Below, piece by piece: positions 1 to 9,641 of a stretch of DNA of 64,000 bases. The position numbers were made by a program, and so were the translations under genes. The notes below the pieces were generated by a model that was not told the DNA's origin, searched no databases, and was given only the letters and a program-made list of their open reading frames with translations. The stretch is from Nocardioides pocheonensis (lineage in GTDB: Bacteria; Actinomycetota; Actinomycetes; Propionibacteriales; Nocardioidaceae). The first letter of the stretch is position 1. Each line of letters opens with the position of its first letter. The DNA lies in NCBI RefSeq assembly GCF_003725535.1, contig NZ_RJSF01000007.1, positions 121,542 through 185,541 on the forward strand, written 5' to 3'.

Positions 1-62
1 TTCGGAAGATTTCTCGAGAACCTTTCGCGGCCCGCCGCGGCTCACCCCGGCCGTGCGGGTCG

Positions 63-471
63 GGTGGTTTCGGCAGGCTCAACCACCTTGGGGTCGGCTC
101 CGCGGTCGATGGCTGGGTCCCTGCCCGACGGGTGGTTTCGACGCTCGCTGGCGCTCGCACCTCAACCACCGAGGGACTCGCGCCCAACCGCGAGTCCCAG
201 CCGCGCGCCGTACCCTCGTCGCCGCCCGTTCCCCCGGCACCGACCGCAACCCGACGAGAGTGGTTTCGAGGCTCGCTGGCGCTCGCACCTCAACCACCTA
301 GGAGCGCGCGCGCGACAGCAAGACCCGGCCCCACGCCGTCCCCGTCGTCGCCGCCCGTCCCCCCGGCACAGACCGCCACCCGACCAGAGTGGTTTCGGCA
401 AGCTCAACCACCGGTGGTTGGCTGCCCGTCACGAGCTTTCGAGGCTCGCTGGCGCTCGCACCTCAACCACC
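63..471. repeat. Cluster of five palindromic repeats (short and long forms)
   Basis: No convincing gene lies in positions 1-510. Five copies of a palindromic element occur at 63-87, 131-170, 260-298, 389-412 and 437-471. All but the last begin with GTGGTTTCG and all end with CTCAACCAC(C), so GGTGGTT pairs with AACCACC. The short form (63-87, 389-412) has a GGCAGGCTC or GGCAAGCTC middle. The long form (131-170, 260-298, 437-471) has a middle GCTCGCTGGCGCTCGC that can itself fold. About 50 bp upstream of the third and fourth copies is also a direct repeat (about 217-268 and 346-397, period 129). Reading frames crossing the cluster are repeat artefacts. Palindromes of this general type are, from memory, common in actinobacterial genomes; their function is not known to me. 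Confidence 0.85.
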
Positions 472-510
472 GAAATGCACCACCGACCGAACCCGACGAC
501 GCGAGGACCG

Positions 511-1503
511 TCAGCTGCTGCGGTTCGCGACGACGTCGGCGAACGCCTCGAGGGCGGTGCGGACCGGGCCCTCGGGGAGTGCGCCGAGGAGCCGCTTGGC
601 CTCGGTCGCCTCGGTGGCGACGTAGTCACGCGCGGCGGCCATGGCGGGGTGGGCGCGGAGCAGCGAGAGCGCCTCGGCGTGGCGGGCGTCGTCAGTGAGG
701 TCCCCGTCGAGGAGGTCGAGGAGACGGGCGTCCGCCGGGTCGGCCGACTTGCGGGCGATCAGCACGGGCAGCGTGGGCACGCCCTCGCGGAGGTCCGTGC
801 CGGGCGTCTTGCCCGACTCGGCGCTCTCCGAGGCGATGTCGAGGATGTCGTCGGAGAGCTGGAACGCGACCCCTACCTTCTCGCCGTACGACGTCAGGGC
901 GTCGACCACCTCCGGAGAGGCGCCGGCGAACAGCGCGCCGTACCGCGCGGACGTCGCGATCAGCGAGCCGGTCTTGCCGGCCACCACGCGCAGGTAGTGC
1001 GCGAGCTGGTCGTCGTCCGGGCCGGGGCCGAGCGTCTCGAGGATCTGCCCCTCGACGAGCCGGGTGAAGGTCTGGGCCTGGATCAGCACCGCGTCGGGGC
1101 CGAGCGACGCGGTCAGCTCCGAGGACTTCGAGAAGAGGAAGTCGCCGGTCAGGATCGCGACGTGGTTGTCCCAGCGCGCGTTCGCGGACTCGGCGCCGCG
1201 CCGGAGCGCGGCCTCGTCCATCACGTCGTCGTGGTACAGCGAGGCCAGGTGCGTCAGCTCGACCACGCAGGCGGCGGTGAGCACGTCCGGGGAGGACGCG
1301 TCGCCGGCCTCGGCCGCGAGGAAGCAGAGCAGCGGCCGGAACCGCTTGCCGCCGGCCTCCATCAGGTGGCGCGCCGCTTCGGTGACGAACGGCGCCTCGC
1401 TCTCCACGTGACCGTGGAGCGCCTTCTCGACCTCGTCCATCCGGGCGCTGAGCCGCGCCTCGAGCTCAGGGTCGAGGATCGGCAGCGCGAGAGGGGAGGT
1501 CAC
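511..1503 (-). CDS. Polyprenyl diphosphate synthase (menaquinone side chain)
   Basis: A trans-type polyprenyl diphosphate synthase of 330 residues that would condense isopentenyl diphosphate units into the long tail MenA attaches to the menaquinone head group. Both aspartate-rich Mg-diphosphate motifs are present: HDDVMDEA at residues 91-98 and SDDILDIA at about 217-224. The GGKRFRP substrate motif is at 51-57. Length fits the heptaprenyl/octaprenyl synthase family (IspB/HepB, GrcC1-like); chain length cannot be read from sequence. The GTG start overlaps the nuoN stop as GTGA, so it is the last gene of the nuo operon. The link to quinone supply is strengthened by the men genes in the same window. 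Confidence 0.93.
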   Translation of the reverse strand: MTSPLALPILDPELEARLSARMDEVEKALHGHVESEAPFVTEAARHLMEAGGKRFRPLLCFLAAEAGDASSPDVLTAACVVELTHLASLYHDDVMDEAALRRGAESANARWDNHVAILTGDFLFSKSSELTASLGPDAVLIQAQTFTRLVEGQILETLGPGPDDDQLAHYLRVVAGKTGSLIATSARYGALFAGASPEVVDALTSYGEKVGVAFQLSDDILDIASESAESGKTPGTDLREGVPTLPVLIARKSADPADARLLDLLDGDLTDDARHAEALSLLRAHPAMAAARDYVATEATEAKRLLGALPEGPVRTALEAFADVVANRSS

Positions 1504-3089
1504 CTGATGAATTCTGCAATACGGCCGAGCATGTCGAGCAACGGGCCCGGTACGACGCCGAGCACGAGCGTCGCAGCCGCCCCGACGGCGATCACGGAGC
1601 TGGTCAGCACGCTGGGCACCGCGACGGACGGTCCGTCACCGACCGGGTCGGCGAAGAACATCACGACGATCACGCGGACGTAGAAGTACGCCGCGACCGC
1701 CGACATCAGCACGGCCACGATCACCACCGGCCAGGCACCGGCCGACAGCGCGGCCGCGAAGACGGCCCACTTGCCCGTGAAGCCACTGGTGAGCGGGATG
1801 CCGGCCATGCCGAGCAGCAGGAACGCGAAGATGCCGGCGACCAGCGGGGACTCCTTGCCCAGCCCGGCCCAGCGCGACAGGTGGGTCGCTTCCCCGCCCG
1901 CGTCACGGACCACGGTGACGATCGCGAAGGCCGCCATCGTCATCAGGCCGTAGGTGGTGACGTAGAACAGCACCGCCTGCACCGGGTTGATGTCGCCCGC
2001 GTGGATCTCGCCCAGGGACCGGGCCCCGAGGAAACCGGTGAGGATGAAGCCGGCGTGCGCCACTGAGGAGTAGGCGAGCAGGCGCTTCACGTCGGTCTGG
2101 GTCAGCGCGAACACCGACCCGACGACCATGGTGAGGATCGCGACGCCCCACATCAGCGGCTGCCAGTCCCAGCGCGCGCCGCCGAAGGCGACGTAGAACA
2201 GCCGCAGCAGCGCTCCGAACGCCGCCACCTTGGTGGCCGCGGCCATGAAGCCGGTCACCGCGGTCGGGGCGCCCTGGTACACGTCGGGCGTCCAGGCGTG
2301 GAACGGCGCGGCACCGACCTTGAACAGCAGCCCGACGGCGAGCATGCCCATGCCGCCGAGCAGCAGCGCGCGGCTGCCGCTGGAGCTGGCGACCGCCTGG
2401 GCGATCTTGCTGAACTCCATCGACCCGGCGTACCCGTAGGTGAGGGCGATGCCGTAGACGAAGAACCCGGAGCTGAACGCGCCGAGCATGAAGTACTTCA
2501 GCGCCGCCTCCTGGCTGAGCAGCCGGCGGCGCCGCGCCAGCCCGCAGAGCAGGTAGAGCGGCAGGGAGAGCACCTCGAGCGCCACGAACAGCGTGAGCAG
2601 GTCGTTCGCGGCCGGGAACATCAGCATGCCGGAGACCGCGAACATCAGCAGCGGGAAGACCTCGGTGTGCTCGAGACCCTGGGCCGAGGCCTCACGCTCG
2701 GCCTCGGTGCCCGGAAGGGCGGCCGCCTGGCCGGCGAACGCGGTCACGCCGCCCTCGAGCTGGCGCTCCGCGAAGAGCAGCACGCCCAGCAGCGCGAGGA
2801 CGAGGATCAGCACCCAGATGAACAAGGTCGGCCCGTCGACGGCCAGCGCGCCCTCGGCGACCAGGAACCCGGGCTTCGGGTGGTCCGACCCGGGGTGGAT
2901 GCGGTTCAGCACGTAGACGGTGGCACCGAGCGCACCGACGACGCCGACCGCGGCGAGCACGACCTGGGTCCAGTACCGGTACACCCGCGGCACGGCGGCC
3001 TCGACCAGTACGCCGACCACAGCGACGCCCAGCACGACCAGGATCGGCGAGATCAGGTCGTACTCGATGTGCGGAGCGGTGAAGTTCAC
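1500..3089 (-). CDS. nuoN: NADH-quinone oxidoreductase subunit N
   Basis: Membrane-arm subunit of complex I, one of the three antiporter-like proton-pumping subunits. The 529-residue product is almost entirely hydrophobic helices, with the Mrp-antiporter core around residues 160-430 (for example YKKP-less LLTLFVALEVLSLPLYLL and TDVKRLLAYSSVAHAGFIL), which carries the glutamate and lysine positions typical of the family. A charged insert near residues 125-140 is loop. GTG start overlapping the nuoM stop by 4 nt; its own stop overlaps the start of the prenyl synthase gene, so translational coupling is likely. Position after nuoM matches the standard nuo order. Confidence 0.97.
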   Translation of the reverse strand: MNFTAPHIEYDLISPILVVLGVAVVGVLVEAAVPRVYRYWTQVVLAAVGVVGALGATVYVLNRIHPGSDHPKPGFLVAEGALAVDGPTLFIWVLILVLALLGVLLFAERQLEGGVTAFAGQAAALPGTEAEREASAQGLEHTEVFPLLMFAVSGMLMFPAANDLLTLFVALEVLSLPLYLLCGLARRRRLLSQEAALKYFMLGAFSSGFFVYGIALTYGYAGSMEFSKIAQAVASSSGSRALLLGGMGMLAVGLLFKVGAAPFHAWTPDVYQGAPTAVTGFMAAATKVAAFGALLRLFYVAFGGARWDWQPLMWGVAILTMVVGSVFALTQTDVKRLLAYSSVAHAGFILTGFLGARSLGEIHAGDINPVQAVLFYVTTYGLMTMAAFAIVTVVRDAGGEATHLSRWAGLGKESPLVAGIFAFLLLGMAGIPLTSGFTGKWAVFAAALSAGAWPVVIVAVLMSAVAAYFYVRVIVVMFFADPVGDGPSVAVPSVLTSSVIAVGAAATLVLGVVPGPLLDMLGRIAEFIR

Positions 3090-4678
3090 TGGTGGGCCCC
3101 TTCCGGACTCTGCTCGGCCACCGTGGGCGCCGGGTCGTGCCGGTCCACCTGGCTCATCGTGTGGTCGACCGACGGGTTGATCACCGACAGCAGCGGCTTC
3201 GGGAAGAACCCGAAGATGACGATCAGCAGCAGCACCGGCGCCACGGCGGCGATCTCGCGAGTGCCGAGGTCACGCATGCCGACGATCTCCGGGCGCGTCG
3301 GGCCCGTCATCGTGCGCTGGTACATCAGCAGGATGTAGATCGCAGCCAGGACGATGCCCGTCACCGCGAAGGCCGCGGCGACCACGCTGTGGGAGAACGC
3401 ACCGACGATCACCAGGAACTCCGACACGAACGGCGAGAGGCCGGGCAGCGACAACGATGCGAGGCCGGAGACCAGGAACACCCCGGCCAGGACCGGAGCC
3501 ACCTTCTCCACCCCACCGAAGTCGCTGATCAGGGCCGAGCCCCGGCGCGAGATCAGGAAGCCCGTCACCAGGAACAGCGCCGCGGTGGAGAGGCCGTGGT
3601 TGAACATGTAGAGGTTCGCGCCCGACAGGCCCTGGCTGTTCATCACGAAGATGCCCAGCACGATGAAGCCGAAGTGCGAGACGCTGGTGTAGCCGATCAG
3701 GCGCGGGATGTTGTCCGAGCCGATCGCCATGAGGGCGCCGTAGATCACGCTGACCACCGCCAGCGTCACCACGACGGGCGTCGCCCACCGCGAGGCCTCG
3801 GGGAACAGCTCCAGGCAGAAGCGGATCATCCCGAACGTGCCGATCTTGTCGAGCACGCTGACCAGCAGCACCGAGGTGCCCGGGGTCGCGTTCTCGGTGG
3901 TGTCGGGCAGCCAGGTGTGCACCGGGAACATCGGCGCCTTGATCGCGAACGCGATGAAGAAGCCCACGAACAGCCAGCGGCCGGTGTCGGTGCCGAAGTC
4001 GATCTTGCTCAGCTCCGAGACCAGGTACGTCGCCCCGCCCGAGCTCTTCGCCGACACGACGTACAGGCCGATCACCGAGGCCAGCATGATCAGACCGCCG
4101 GCCAGGGAGTAGAGCAGGAACTTCACCGCGGCACGGGCCCTGCCGGCGCCGCCGTATCCGCCCACGAGGAAGTAGATCGGGATCAGCGTGGCCTCGAAGA
4201 ACACGTAGAAGAGGAACACGTCGGTGGCCGCGAACACGCCGACCGCGAGGCCCTCCATCGCGAGCATCCACGCGAAGAACGCGTTCGGCGACCAGCGGGC
4301 CGGGGCCACGTGGGGCGACTCGGCCGCGACGTCGCGGACGTCCAGCGGGATCGGGTCGGCGTCGTTCCAGGAGGCCAGCAGCACGACCGGGGTCAGGATC
4401 AGCGTGAGCAGCACCAGCGTCAGTCCGATGCCGTCGACACCGACCGCGTAGTGCGCACCGAACGACTTGATCCAGGTGTGCTGCTCGGTGAACTGCATGC
4501 CGCCGTCGTTCTCGTAGCCGCTGGCCATCACCAGACCGAGCACGAGGGTCAGCAGCGAGACGCCGAAGGCGATCTGCTTCGGGGCCGCGGCGTTGGCTCG
4601 GCGCGGAAGCGCCTGCACGACCACCGCGCCGACGATCGGCACGGCGATCAGCACCGAGAGCCAGGGGAAGTTACTCAT
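3086..4678 (-). CDS. nuoM: NADH-quinone oxidoreductase subunit M
   Basis: Antiporter-like membrane subunit of complex I, 530 residues from the chosen ATG at 4678 ([17 protein letters not shown]). A longer frame reaches 4708, but that part encodes repeat-like sequence, and the chosen ATG has an AGGA element 7 nt upstream. The conserved core is visible, including NAFFAWMLAMEGLAVGVFA, the GxxxLPDTTENATPG region around residue 250 and LIGYTSVSHFGFIVLGI. The C-terminus is a polar tail of about 30 residues. It follows nuoL across a 75-nt spacer holding a repeat-derived mini-ORF, and a 7-bp inverted repeat encloses its start codon (see 4671-4757). Confidence 0.96.
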   Translation of the reverse strand: MSNFPWLSVLIAVPIVGAVVVQALPRRANAAAPKQIAFGVSLLTLVLGLVMASGYENDGGMQFTEQHTWIKSFGAHYAVGVDGIGLTLVLLTLILTPVVLLASWNDADPIPLDVRDVAAESPHVAPARWSPNAFFAWMLAMEGLAVGVFAATDVFLFYVFFEATLIPIYFLVGGYGGAGRARAAVKFLLYSLAGGLIMLASVIGLYVVSAKSSGGATYLVSELSKIDFGTDTGRWLFVGFFIAFAIKAPMFPVHTWLPDTTENATPGTSVLLVSVLDKIGTFGMIRFCLELFPEASRWATPVVVTLAVVSVIYGALMAIGSDNIPRLIGYTSVSHFGFIVLGIFVMNSQGLSGANLYMFNHGLSTAALFLVTGFLISRRGSALISDFGGVEKVAPVLAGVFLVSGLASLSLPGLSPFVSEFLVIVGAFSHSVVAAAFAVTGIVLAAIYILLMYQRTMTGPTRPEIVGMRDLGTREIAAVAPVLLLIVIFGFFPKPLLSVINPSVDHTMSQVDRHDPAPTVAEQSPEGAHQ

Positions 4679-4757
4679 GCACGTCCTCGCTTCGCTCCGG
4701 GCGCGCATGAGGCACCAGCGGGCTGTGTTGAATGATTCGCTCGCTTCGCTCGCTCAT
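4671..4757 (-). CDS. 28-codon bridging ORF between nuoL and nuoM (doubtful gene)
   Basis: A short frame reading [10 protein letters not shown]... for 28 codons. Its ATG overlaps the nuoL stop (ATGA) and its TAA lies two codons inside nuoM, so it connects the two genes. Its beginning is made of a tandem 9-bp unit (GCGAGCGAA twice), and GGAGCGAAGCGAGG recurs near its end, so it may be repeat-derived rather than a selected protein. CTCATGC at 4674-4680 pairs with GCATGAG at 4705-4711, placing the nuoM start codon in a potential stem. Translating this frame could open that stem. No homologous protein function is claimed. Confidence 0.3.
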   Translation of the reverse strand: MSERSERIIQHSPLVPHARPERSEDVHE

Positions 4758-6700
4758 GAGAAGTTCACCGCCAGCAGGGCCAGGAGGACGAGCGCGGCGC
4801 CGGAGAGCACGGCGAGCGCGTAGGAGCGGACGAAGCCGTTCTGGGCCAGCCGGAACCAGCTGGACATGCCGCCGAAGGCCGACGCCGTGCCCTCGGCGAT
4901 GCCGTCCACGAACGAGCCGTCGAAGACCGAGAGGCCGCGGATGCCGGTGTAGCCGGGCTTCACGATCACCTCCTCGTTGAAGGCGTCGCCGTACAACTCG
5001 GCTCGCGCAGCACGCGTGAAGACCGACACCTGCGTGGGCGCCTCGCGCGGCACCGCGCGACGGCCGAAGAACGTCCAGGCGATCGCGATGCCGATGGCGA
5101 CCACGACCAGCGTCACCAGGCTCATGCCGAGGGCACCGATCGCGAGGGACTTCTCCTCGTGCGTGCCGACGACCGGCGCGAGCCAGTCGGTGATCCAGCC
5201 GTTGAGGATGAGGAAGCCGCCGAGCGCCGAGAGCGCCGCGAGCGCGATCAGCGGGATGGTCATCACGCGCGGCGACTCGTGCGGGTGCACGTCCGGCTCC
5301 CAGCGCTGCTCGGTGACGAAGGTCATCAGCATCAGTCGGGTCATGTAGAACGCGGTGATCCCGGCACCGACCAGCGCGCACAGCCCGACGACGAAGTTGT
5401 CGGCGAAGGCCGTCTCGATGATCCGGTCCTTCGACCAGAAGCCGGCGAAGGGCGGGACGCCGATGATCGCCAGGTAGCCGATCGCGAAGGTCACGAAGGT
5501 GACCGGCATGGCCTTCTGCAGCGCGCCGTAGTGGCGCATGTTCACGTCGTCGTTGGTGCCGTGCATCACCGAGCCGGCACCGAGGAACATGTTCGCCTTG
5601 AAGAAGCCGTGCGTGAGCAGGTGGAAGATCGCGAGCGCGTAGCCGGCCGGGCCGAGGCCGGCCGCCAGGATCATGTAGCCGATCTGGCTCATCGTGGACC
5701 CGGCCAGGGCCTTCTTGATGTCGTCCTTCGCGCACCCGATGATCGCGCCCATCAGCAGCGTGATGCAGCCGACGATCACGACCCCGGTGCGGGCGTCCTC
5801 GGTCAGGCTGAAGATGAAGTTCGACCGGACGATCAGGTACACACCGGCCGTCACCATCGTCGCCGCGTGGATCAGCGCCGAGACCGGCGTCGGGCCCTCC
5901 ATCGCGTCGAGGAGCCAGGTCTGCAGCGGGAACTGCGCCGACTTGCCGCACGCGGCGAGCAGGAGCAGCAGGCCGATCGCGGTGAGCGTGCCGCTGCTCG
6001 CCTTGTCGGCGTTGGCCGACACGACCGCGAACGACGTCGACCCGAAGGTCACGAAGATCAGGGCGCTGCCGAGCGAGAGGCCGATGTCGCCGACCCGGTT
6101 GATCACGAAGGCCTTCTTGGCCGCGGCTGCGGCGGACGGCTTGTACTGCCAGAACCCGATCAGCAGGTACGACGCCAGGCCGACGCCCTCCCAGCCGAGG
6201 AACACCCCGACGTAGTCGGCGGCGAGGACGAGCGTGAGCATCGAGGCGACGAACAGGTTGAGGTAGCCGAAGAACCGGCGCCGGCGCTCGTCGTGCTCCA
6301 TGTAGCCCACGGAGTAGAGGTGGATGATCCCGCCGACGCCGGTGATCAGCAGCAGGAACACCGCCGACAGCTGGTCGTAGAGCAGGTCGAGGTTCACGGT
6401 GTACTTGCCGGCCGTGAACCAGGTCCACAGGTGCTGGGACACCTGCCGGTCACCGCTGTCGCGGCCGACCAGCGCGAAGAAGAGCACGAGGCTCAGCAGG
6501 AACGAGACCGCGACGGTGCCGACGCCGAGCCAGTGGCCCCACCGGTCGGTACGCCGTCCGCCGAGCAGCAGCACCGCTGCGCCGAGCGCCGGCAGCGCGA
6601 CCACCAGCCAGAGCAGCGAGAACACCCCGTCGGCCGAGGCCGCGTGCACCACCGGCGCACCGGAGTGCAGCGCAGCCAGGGAGGAGGGAACCAATGACAT
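4754..6700 (-). CDS. nuoL: NADH-quinone oxidoreductase subunit L
   Basis: Largest antiporter-like membrane subunit of complex I, 648 residues, the usual length, with the long lateral helix and terminal helix expected at the C-terminus. Recognisable stretches include [19 protein letters not shown] near residue 115, [15 protein letters not shown] near 160, [20 protein letters not shown] near 255 and [19 protein letters not shown] near 350, which hold the proton-path lysine and histidine positions of the family. The ATG at 6700 is preferred because GAGG lies 8 nt upstream; a GTG at 6703 is possible. It is 10 nt downstream of nuoK. Confidence 0.97.
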   Translation of the reverse strand: MSLVPSSLAALHSGAPVVHAASADGVFSLLWLVVALPALGAAVLLLGGRRTDRWGHWLGVGTVAVSFLLSLVLFFALVGRDSGDRQVSQHLWTWFTAGKYTVNLDLLYDQLSAVFLLLITGVGGIIHLYSVGYMEHDERRRRFFGYLNLFVASMLTLVLAADYVGVFLGWEGVGLASYLLIGFWQYKPSAAAAAKKAFVINRVGDIGLSLGSALIFVTFGSTSFAVVSANADKASSGTLTAIGLLLLLAACGKSAQFPLQTWLLDAMEGPTPVSALIHAATMVTAGVYLIVRSNFIFSLTEDARTGVVIVGCITLLMGAIIGCAKDDIKKALAGSTMSQIGYMILAAGLGPAGYALAIFHLLTHGFFKANMFLGAGSVMHGTNDDVNMRHYGALQKAMPVTFVTFAIGYLAIIGVPPFAGFWSKDRIIETAFADNFVVGLCALVGAGITAFYMTRLMLMTFVTEQRWEPDVHPHESPRVMTIPLIALAALSALGGFLILNGWITDWLAPVVGTHEEKSLAIGALGMSLVTLVVVAIGIAIAWTFFGRRAVPREAPTQVSVFTRAARAELYGDAFNEEVIVKPGYTGIRGLSVFDGSFVDGIAEGTASAFGGMSSWFRLAQNGFVRSYALAVLSGAALVLLALLAVNFS

Positions 6701-6710
6701 CACGTGATCC

Positions 6711-7010
6711 TCAGTACTTCAGCAGGCTGGCGTCGTCGACGGAGGCCGAGCGGCGGGTGCGGAAGATGGTCATGATGATCGCCAGTCCCACGACGACCTC
6801 GGCCGCCGCGACCACCATCACGAAGAACGCGGCGATCTGGCCCTCGAGGTTGCCGTTGGCGCGGGAGAAGGTGACCAGCGCGAGGTTGCTGGCGTTGAGC
6901 ATCAGCTCCACGCTCATGAACACCACGATCGCGTTGCGCCGGGTGAGCACCCCGAGGCAGCCGATCGTGAACAGGATCGCGCTGAGCACGATGAACGGTG
7001 TCGCGCTCAT
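6711..7010 (-). CDS. nuoK: NADH-quinone oxidoreductase subunit K
   Basis: Small three-helix membrane subunit of complex I, 99 residues from the ATG at 7010 ([20 protein letters not shown]), the standard NuoK length. The conserved membrane glutamates are visible in [14 protein letters not shown] and in [14 protein letters not shown], corresponding to the two acidic residues needed for coupling in NuoK. A frame open further upstream covers the end of nuoJ and is not used. It starts 2 nt after the nuoJ stop codon, so it is tightly coupled to nuoJ and followed by nuoL. Confidence 0.97.
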   Translation of the reverse strand: MSATPFIVLSAILFTIGCLGVLTRRNAIVVFMSVELMLNASNLALVTFSRANGNLEGQIAAFFVMVVAAAEVVVGLAIIMTIFRTRRSASVDDASLLKY

Positions 7011-7012
7011 GG

Positions 7013-7795
7013 CTACCCCTCTCCCTCGGTGTGCGCGGAGCCGCTCACGGTGGAGTCCTCGCCGGTCAGCGCCTTGATCTCCTCGGCGATCTCGGGCGCC
7101 GACTTCACGGTGCCGCGCGCAGCCAGCACGCGCGAGATCGAGCCCGGGGCCGCGGTGCCGTCCGGCAGCAGGGCGGGGGTGTCGACTGCGTTGTGGCGGG
7201 CGAACACGCCCGGTGGCGGCAGCGGCCCGGGGTGCTTGCCGGTCGCCGCGTAGTCGCGCATCCGCTGCGCGGCGAGCGCGGCCTGCGTCGGCTTCGGGGT
7301 CAGCCGCTCGCGGTGGGCGAGCACCATCGCGCCGAGCGCGGCCGTGATCAGCAGCGCCGAGGTGACCTCGAAGGCGAAGACGTAGCGCGTGAAGAGGATC
7401 TTGGCCACCGCGGGGACGTTGCCGCCCTCGTTGGCCTTGCCCAGTCCGATCACGGTGCCGAACGAGACCTGCGCGACGCCGAGCACCAGCAGCGCGGCGA
7501 AGGTCAGCCCGACCAGGATCGAGGCGATCCGCTGGCCCCGGATGGTCTCGATGATCGAGTCCGAGGCATCCACGCCGACGAGCATGAGCACGAACAGGAA
7601 CAGCATCAGGATCGCGCCGGTGTAGACGATGATCTGCACCGCGAAGAGGAAGGGCGCGTCCTGCACGGCGTACAGGACGGCCAGCGAGATCATCACGACC
7701 GCGAGCGCCAGGGCTGCGTGCACCGCCTTGCGGGCGAACAGCAGCCCCAGGGCGGCGGCGACCATGATCGGCGCCAGGATCCAAAAAGCGAGCAT
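7013..7795 (-). CDS. nuoJ: NADH-quinone oxidoreductase subunit J
   Basis: Membrane subunit of complex I with five predicted helices, 260 residues from the ATG at 7795 ([20 protein letters not shown]). The first four helices and the motif [23 protein letters not shown] are typical. The C-terminal part after about residue 175 ([16 protein letters not shown] onward) is a long polar tail of about 85 residues that is absent from the short enterobacterial protein and common in actinobacteria. The start codon shares one base with the nuoI stop (TGATG). A longer upstream frame overlaps nuoI and is rejected. Confidence 0.96.
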   Translation of the reverse strand: MLAFWILAPIMVAAALGLLFARKAVHAALALAVVMISLAVLYAVQDAPFLFAVQIIVYTGAILMLFLFVLMLVGVDASDSIIETIRGQRIASILVGLTFAALLVLGVAQVSFGTVIGLGKANEGGNVPAVAKILFTRYVFAFEVTSALLITAALGAMVLAHRERLTPKPTQAALAAQRMRDYAATGKHPGPLPPPGVFARHNAVDTPALLPDGTAAPGSISRVLAARGTVKSAPEIAEEIKALTGEDSTVSGSAHTEGEG

Positions 7796-8340
7796 CAGGC
7801 CTCCCCCGCCTCGTCGTCGGCGCGGGCGCGCAGGTTGCCCCGGTAGTAGTCGCCCTCGTCGTCGCCGAGGCGCATCGGGTGCGGCGGCTGCTCCATGCCC
7901 GGCAGCAGCGGCGCGAGCAGGTCGGACTTCTCGTAGATCAGGGACGCGCGAGAGTTGTCGGCCAGCTCGTACTCGTTGGTCATCGTGAGGGCGCGGGTCG
8001 GGCAGGCCTCGATGCACAGCCCGCACAGGATGCAGCGCAGGTAGTTGATCTGGTAGACGCGGCCGTAGCGCTCGCCCGGGCTGTAGCGCTCGTCGTCGGT
8101 GTTGGAGTCACCCTCGACGTAGATCGCGTCCGCCGGGCAGGCCCACGCGCACAGCTCGCAGCCGACGCACTTCTCCAGGCCGTCGGGCCAGCGGTTGAGC
8201 TGGTGCCGACCGTGGAACCGGGGAGCGGTCGGGACCTTCTCGAAGGGGTACTGCTCGGTGACGACCTTGCGGAACATCGTGCGGAACGTCACGCCGAAGC
8301 CGGCGATCGGGTCCCACAGCTGCTCCTTGAGCGTTGCCAT
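7795..8340 (-). CDS. nuoI: NADH-quinone oxidoreductase subunit I
   Basis: Ferredoxin-like subunit that carries clusters N6a and N6b and passes electrons from the NuoG arm to NuoB. The 181-residue product has the two expected [4Fe-4S] motifs, [12 protein letters not shown] at about residues 57-68 and [12 protein letters not shown] at about 103-114, so all eight cysteines are present. The ATG at 8340 ([11 protein letters not shown]) overlaps the nuoH stop by one base. An acidic tail rich in D, E and A follows the ferredoxin fold. A much longer open frame to 9267 is only an alternative reading of nuoH. Confidence 0.97.
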   Translation of the reverse strand: MATLKEQLWDPIAGFGVTFRTMFRKVVTEQYPFEKVPTAPRFHGRHQLNRWPDGLEKCVGCELCAWACPADAIYVEGDSNTDDERYSPGERYGRVYQINYLRCILCGLCIEACPTRALTMTNEYELADNSRASLIYEKSDLLAPLLPGMEQPPHPMRLGDDEGDYYRGNLRARADDEAGEA

Positions 8341-9641
8341 CAGTGCTCCTGTCCGGAGGTGGAACGAGTGGCGATGCCGATCTGGTCGGGCATCGGCGGC
8401 ACGGGGTAACCGCCCGCGAACGCGTCGAAGGCGGTGGCCTCCTCCTCGGCAGCGGCGTCGGAGTCCTGCTTCTCCTCGAAGAACATCAGCACGACGATCA
8501 GGGCCACGCACACCGCGATCGCGGCGTACAGCCAGCGCCGGTCGAGGCCGCCGTTGAGGTCGATCGTGCGGATCGCCGCGACGGCGAGGATCCACACCAG
8601 CGAGAACGGGATCAGCCGCTTCCAGCCGAAGTGCATGAACTGGTCGTACCGGAGCCTCGGCAGCGATCCGCGCAGCCAGATGAAGATGAAGACGAAGAAC
8701 ATGACCTTGCCCATGAACCACAGGAACGGCCAGTACCCGTGGTTGGCGCCCGCCCAGAAGGTGTCGATCCAGAACGGGGCGCGCCAGCCGCCGAGGAACA
8801 GCGTGGTCGCGAGCGCCGAGACCGTCGCCATGTTGACGTACTCGGCGAGGAAGAACAGCGCGAACTTCAGCGAGGAGTACTCCGTGTGGAAGCCGCCGAC
8901 CAGCTCGCCCTCGGCCTCGGGGAGGTCGAAGGGCGCGCGGTTGGTCTCGCCGATCATCGAGATCACGTAGATCACGAACGAGGGCGCGAGGATCACGCCG
9001 TACCAGAACTTGTCCTGCGCGGCGACGATCTGCGACGTCGACATCGAGCCGGCGTACAGGAACACGGCGACGAACGAGAGCCCCATCGAGACCTCGTAGG
9101 AGATCATCTGGGCGCTCGAGCGGAGCCCACCGAGCAGCGAGTACGTCGAGCCGGACGACCAGCCACCGAGCACGATGCCGTAGATGCCCACCGAGGCGAT
9201 CGCCAGCACGAAGATCACCGCGACCGGCATGTCGGTCAGCTGCAGCGGCGTGTGGGTGTCGCTCCACGGCAGCTTCACGGTCGGGCCGAACGGGATCACC
9301 GACCAGGTGACGAAAGCCGGGATCACCACGATCACGGGCGCGAGCAGGAAGACCGCCTTGTCCGCGGCCTTGGGGATGATGTCTTCCTTGAGCGCGAGCT
9401 TCACGCCGTCGGCCAGGGACTGCAGCAGGCCGAAGGGGCCGTTGACGTTCGGACCGATCCGGTGCTGCATGCGGGCCACGACCCGGCGCTCCAGCCAGAT
9501 GTTGAACAGCGTGAGCAGCACCAGGATCAGGAAGATCAGCACGGCCTTGAGGATGACCAGCCAGACGTTGTCGTGGCCGAACGCACCGAGACCGGGCGTC
9601 GAGTCGAGCCCGGTGAACAGCGCGGTCAGGTTCGCGGTCAC
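8340..9641 (-). CDS. nuoH: NADH-quinone oxidoreductase subunit H
   Basis: Membrane subunit that forms much of the quinone-binding chamber of complex I. The 433 residues hold about eight helices and the signature segments [16 protein letters not shown] near residue 50, [11 protein letters not shown], the quinone-site stretch [18 protein letters not shown] (here [18 protein letters not shown]) and [15 protein letters not shown]. The GTG start at 9641 overlaps the nuoG stop as GTGA and has a strong AAGGAGG ribosome site 7 nt upstream; the longer frame to 9737 would overlap nuoG. A C-terminal polar extension of about 50 residues is typical of actinobacteria. Confidence 0.96.
   Translation of the reverse strand: MTANLTALFTGLDSTPGLGAFGHDNVWLVILKAVLIFLILVLLTLFNIWLERRVVARMQHRIGPNVNGPFGLLQSLADGVKLALKEDIIPKAADKAVFLLAPVIVVIPAFVTWSVIPFGPTVKLPWSDTHTPLQLTDMPVAVIFVLAIASVGIYGIVLGGWSSGSTYSLLGGLRSSAQMISYEVSMGLSFVAVFLYAGSMSTSQIVAAQDKFWYGVILAPSFVIYVISMIGETNRAPFDLPEAEGELVGGFHTEYSSLKFALFFLAEYVNMATVSALATTLFLGGWRAPFWIDTFWAGANHGYWPFLWFMGKVMFFVFIFIWLRGSLPRLRYDQFMHFGWKRLIPFSLVWILAVAAIRTIDLNGGLDRRWLYAAIAVCVALIVVLMFFEEKQDSDAAAEEEATAFDAFAGGYPVPPMPDQIGIATRSTSGQEH

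Noticed and set aside
63-471. Left-edge tandem repeats as a CRISPR array
   Set aside because: Unit spacing is irregular, the spacers between copies share sequence with each other (the 129-bp period), and no cas gene is nearby. The units are palindromes found elsewhere as single copies.
64-1683. 539-residue plus-strand frame across the repeat cluster and the prenyl synthase gene
   Set aside because: The N-terminal half is repeat translation and the rest is antisense to the prenyl synthase gene.
3092-4735. Long plus-strand open frames opposite nuoM, nuoL, nuoG, nuoF and others
   Set aside because: They are low-complexity (rich in R, D, E, H, Q), antisense to strongly conserved genes and a side effect of high GC at third codon positions. 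No motif or ribosome site supports them.
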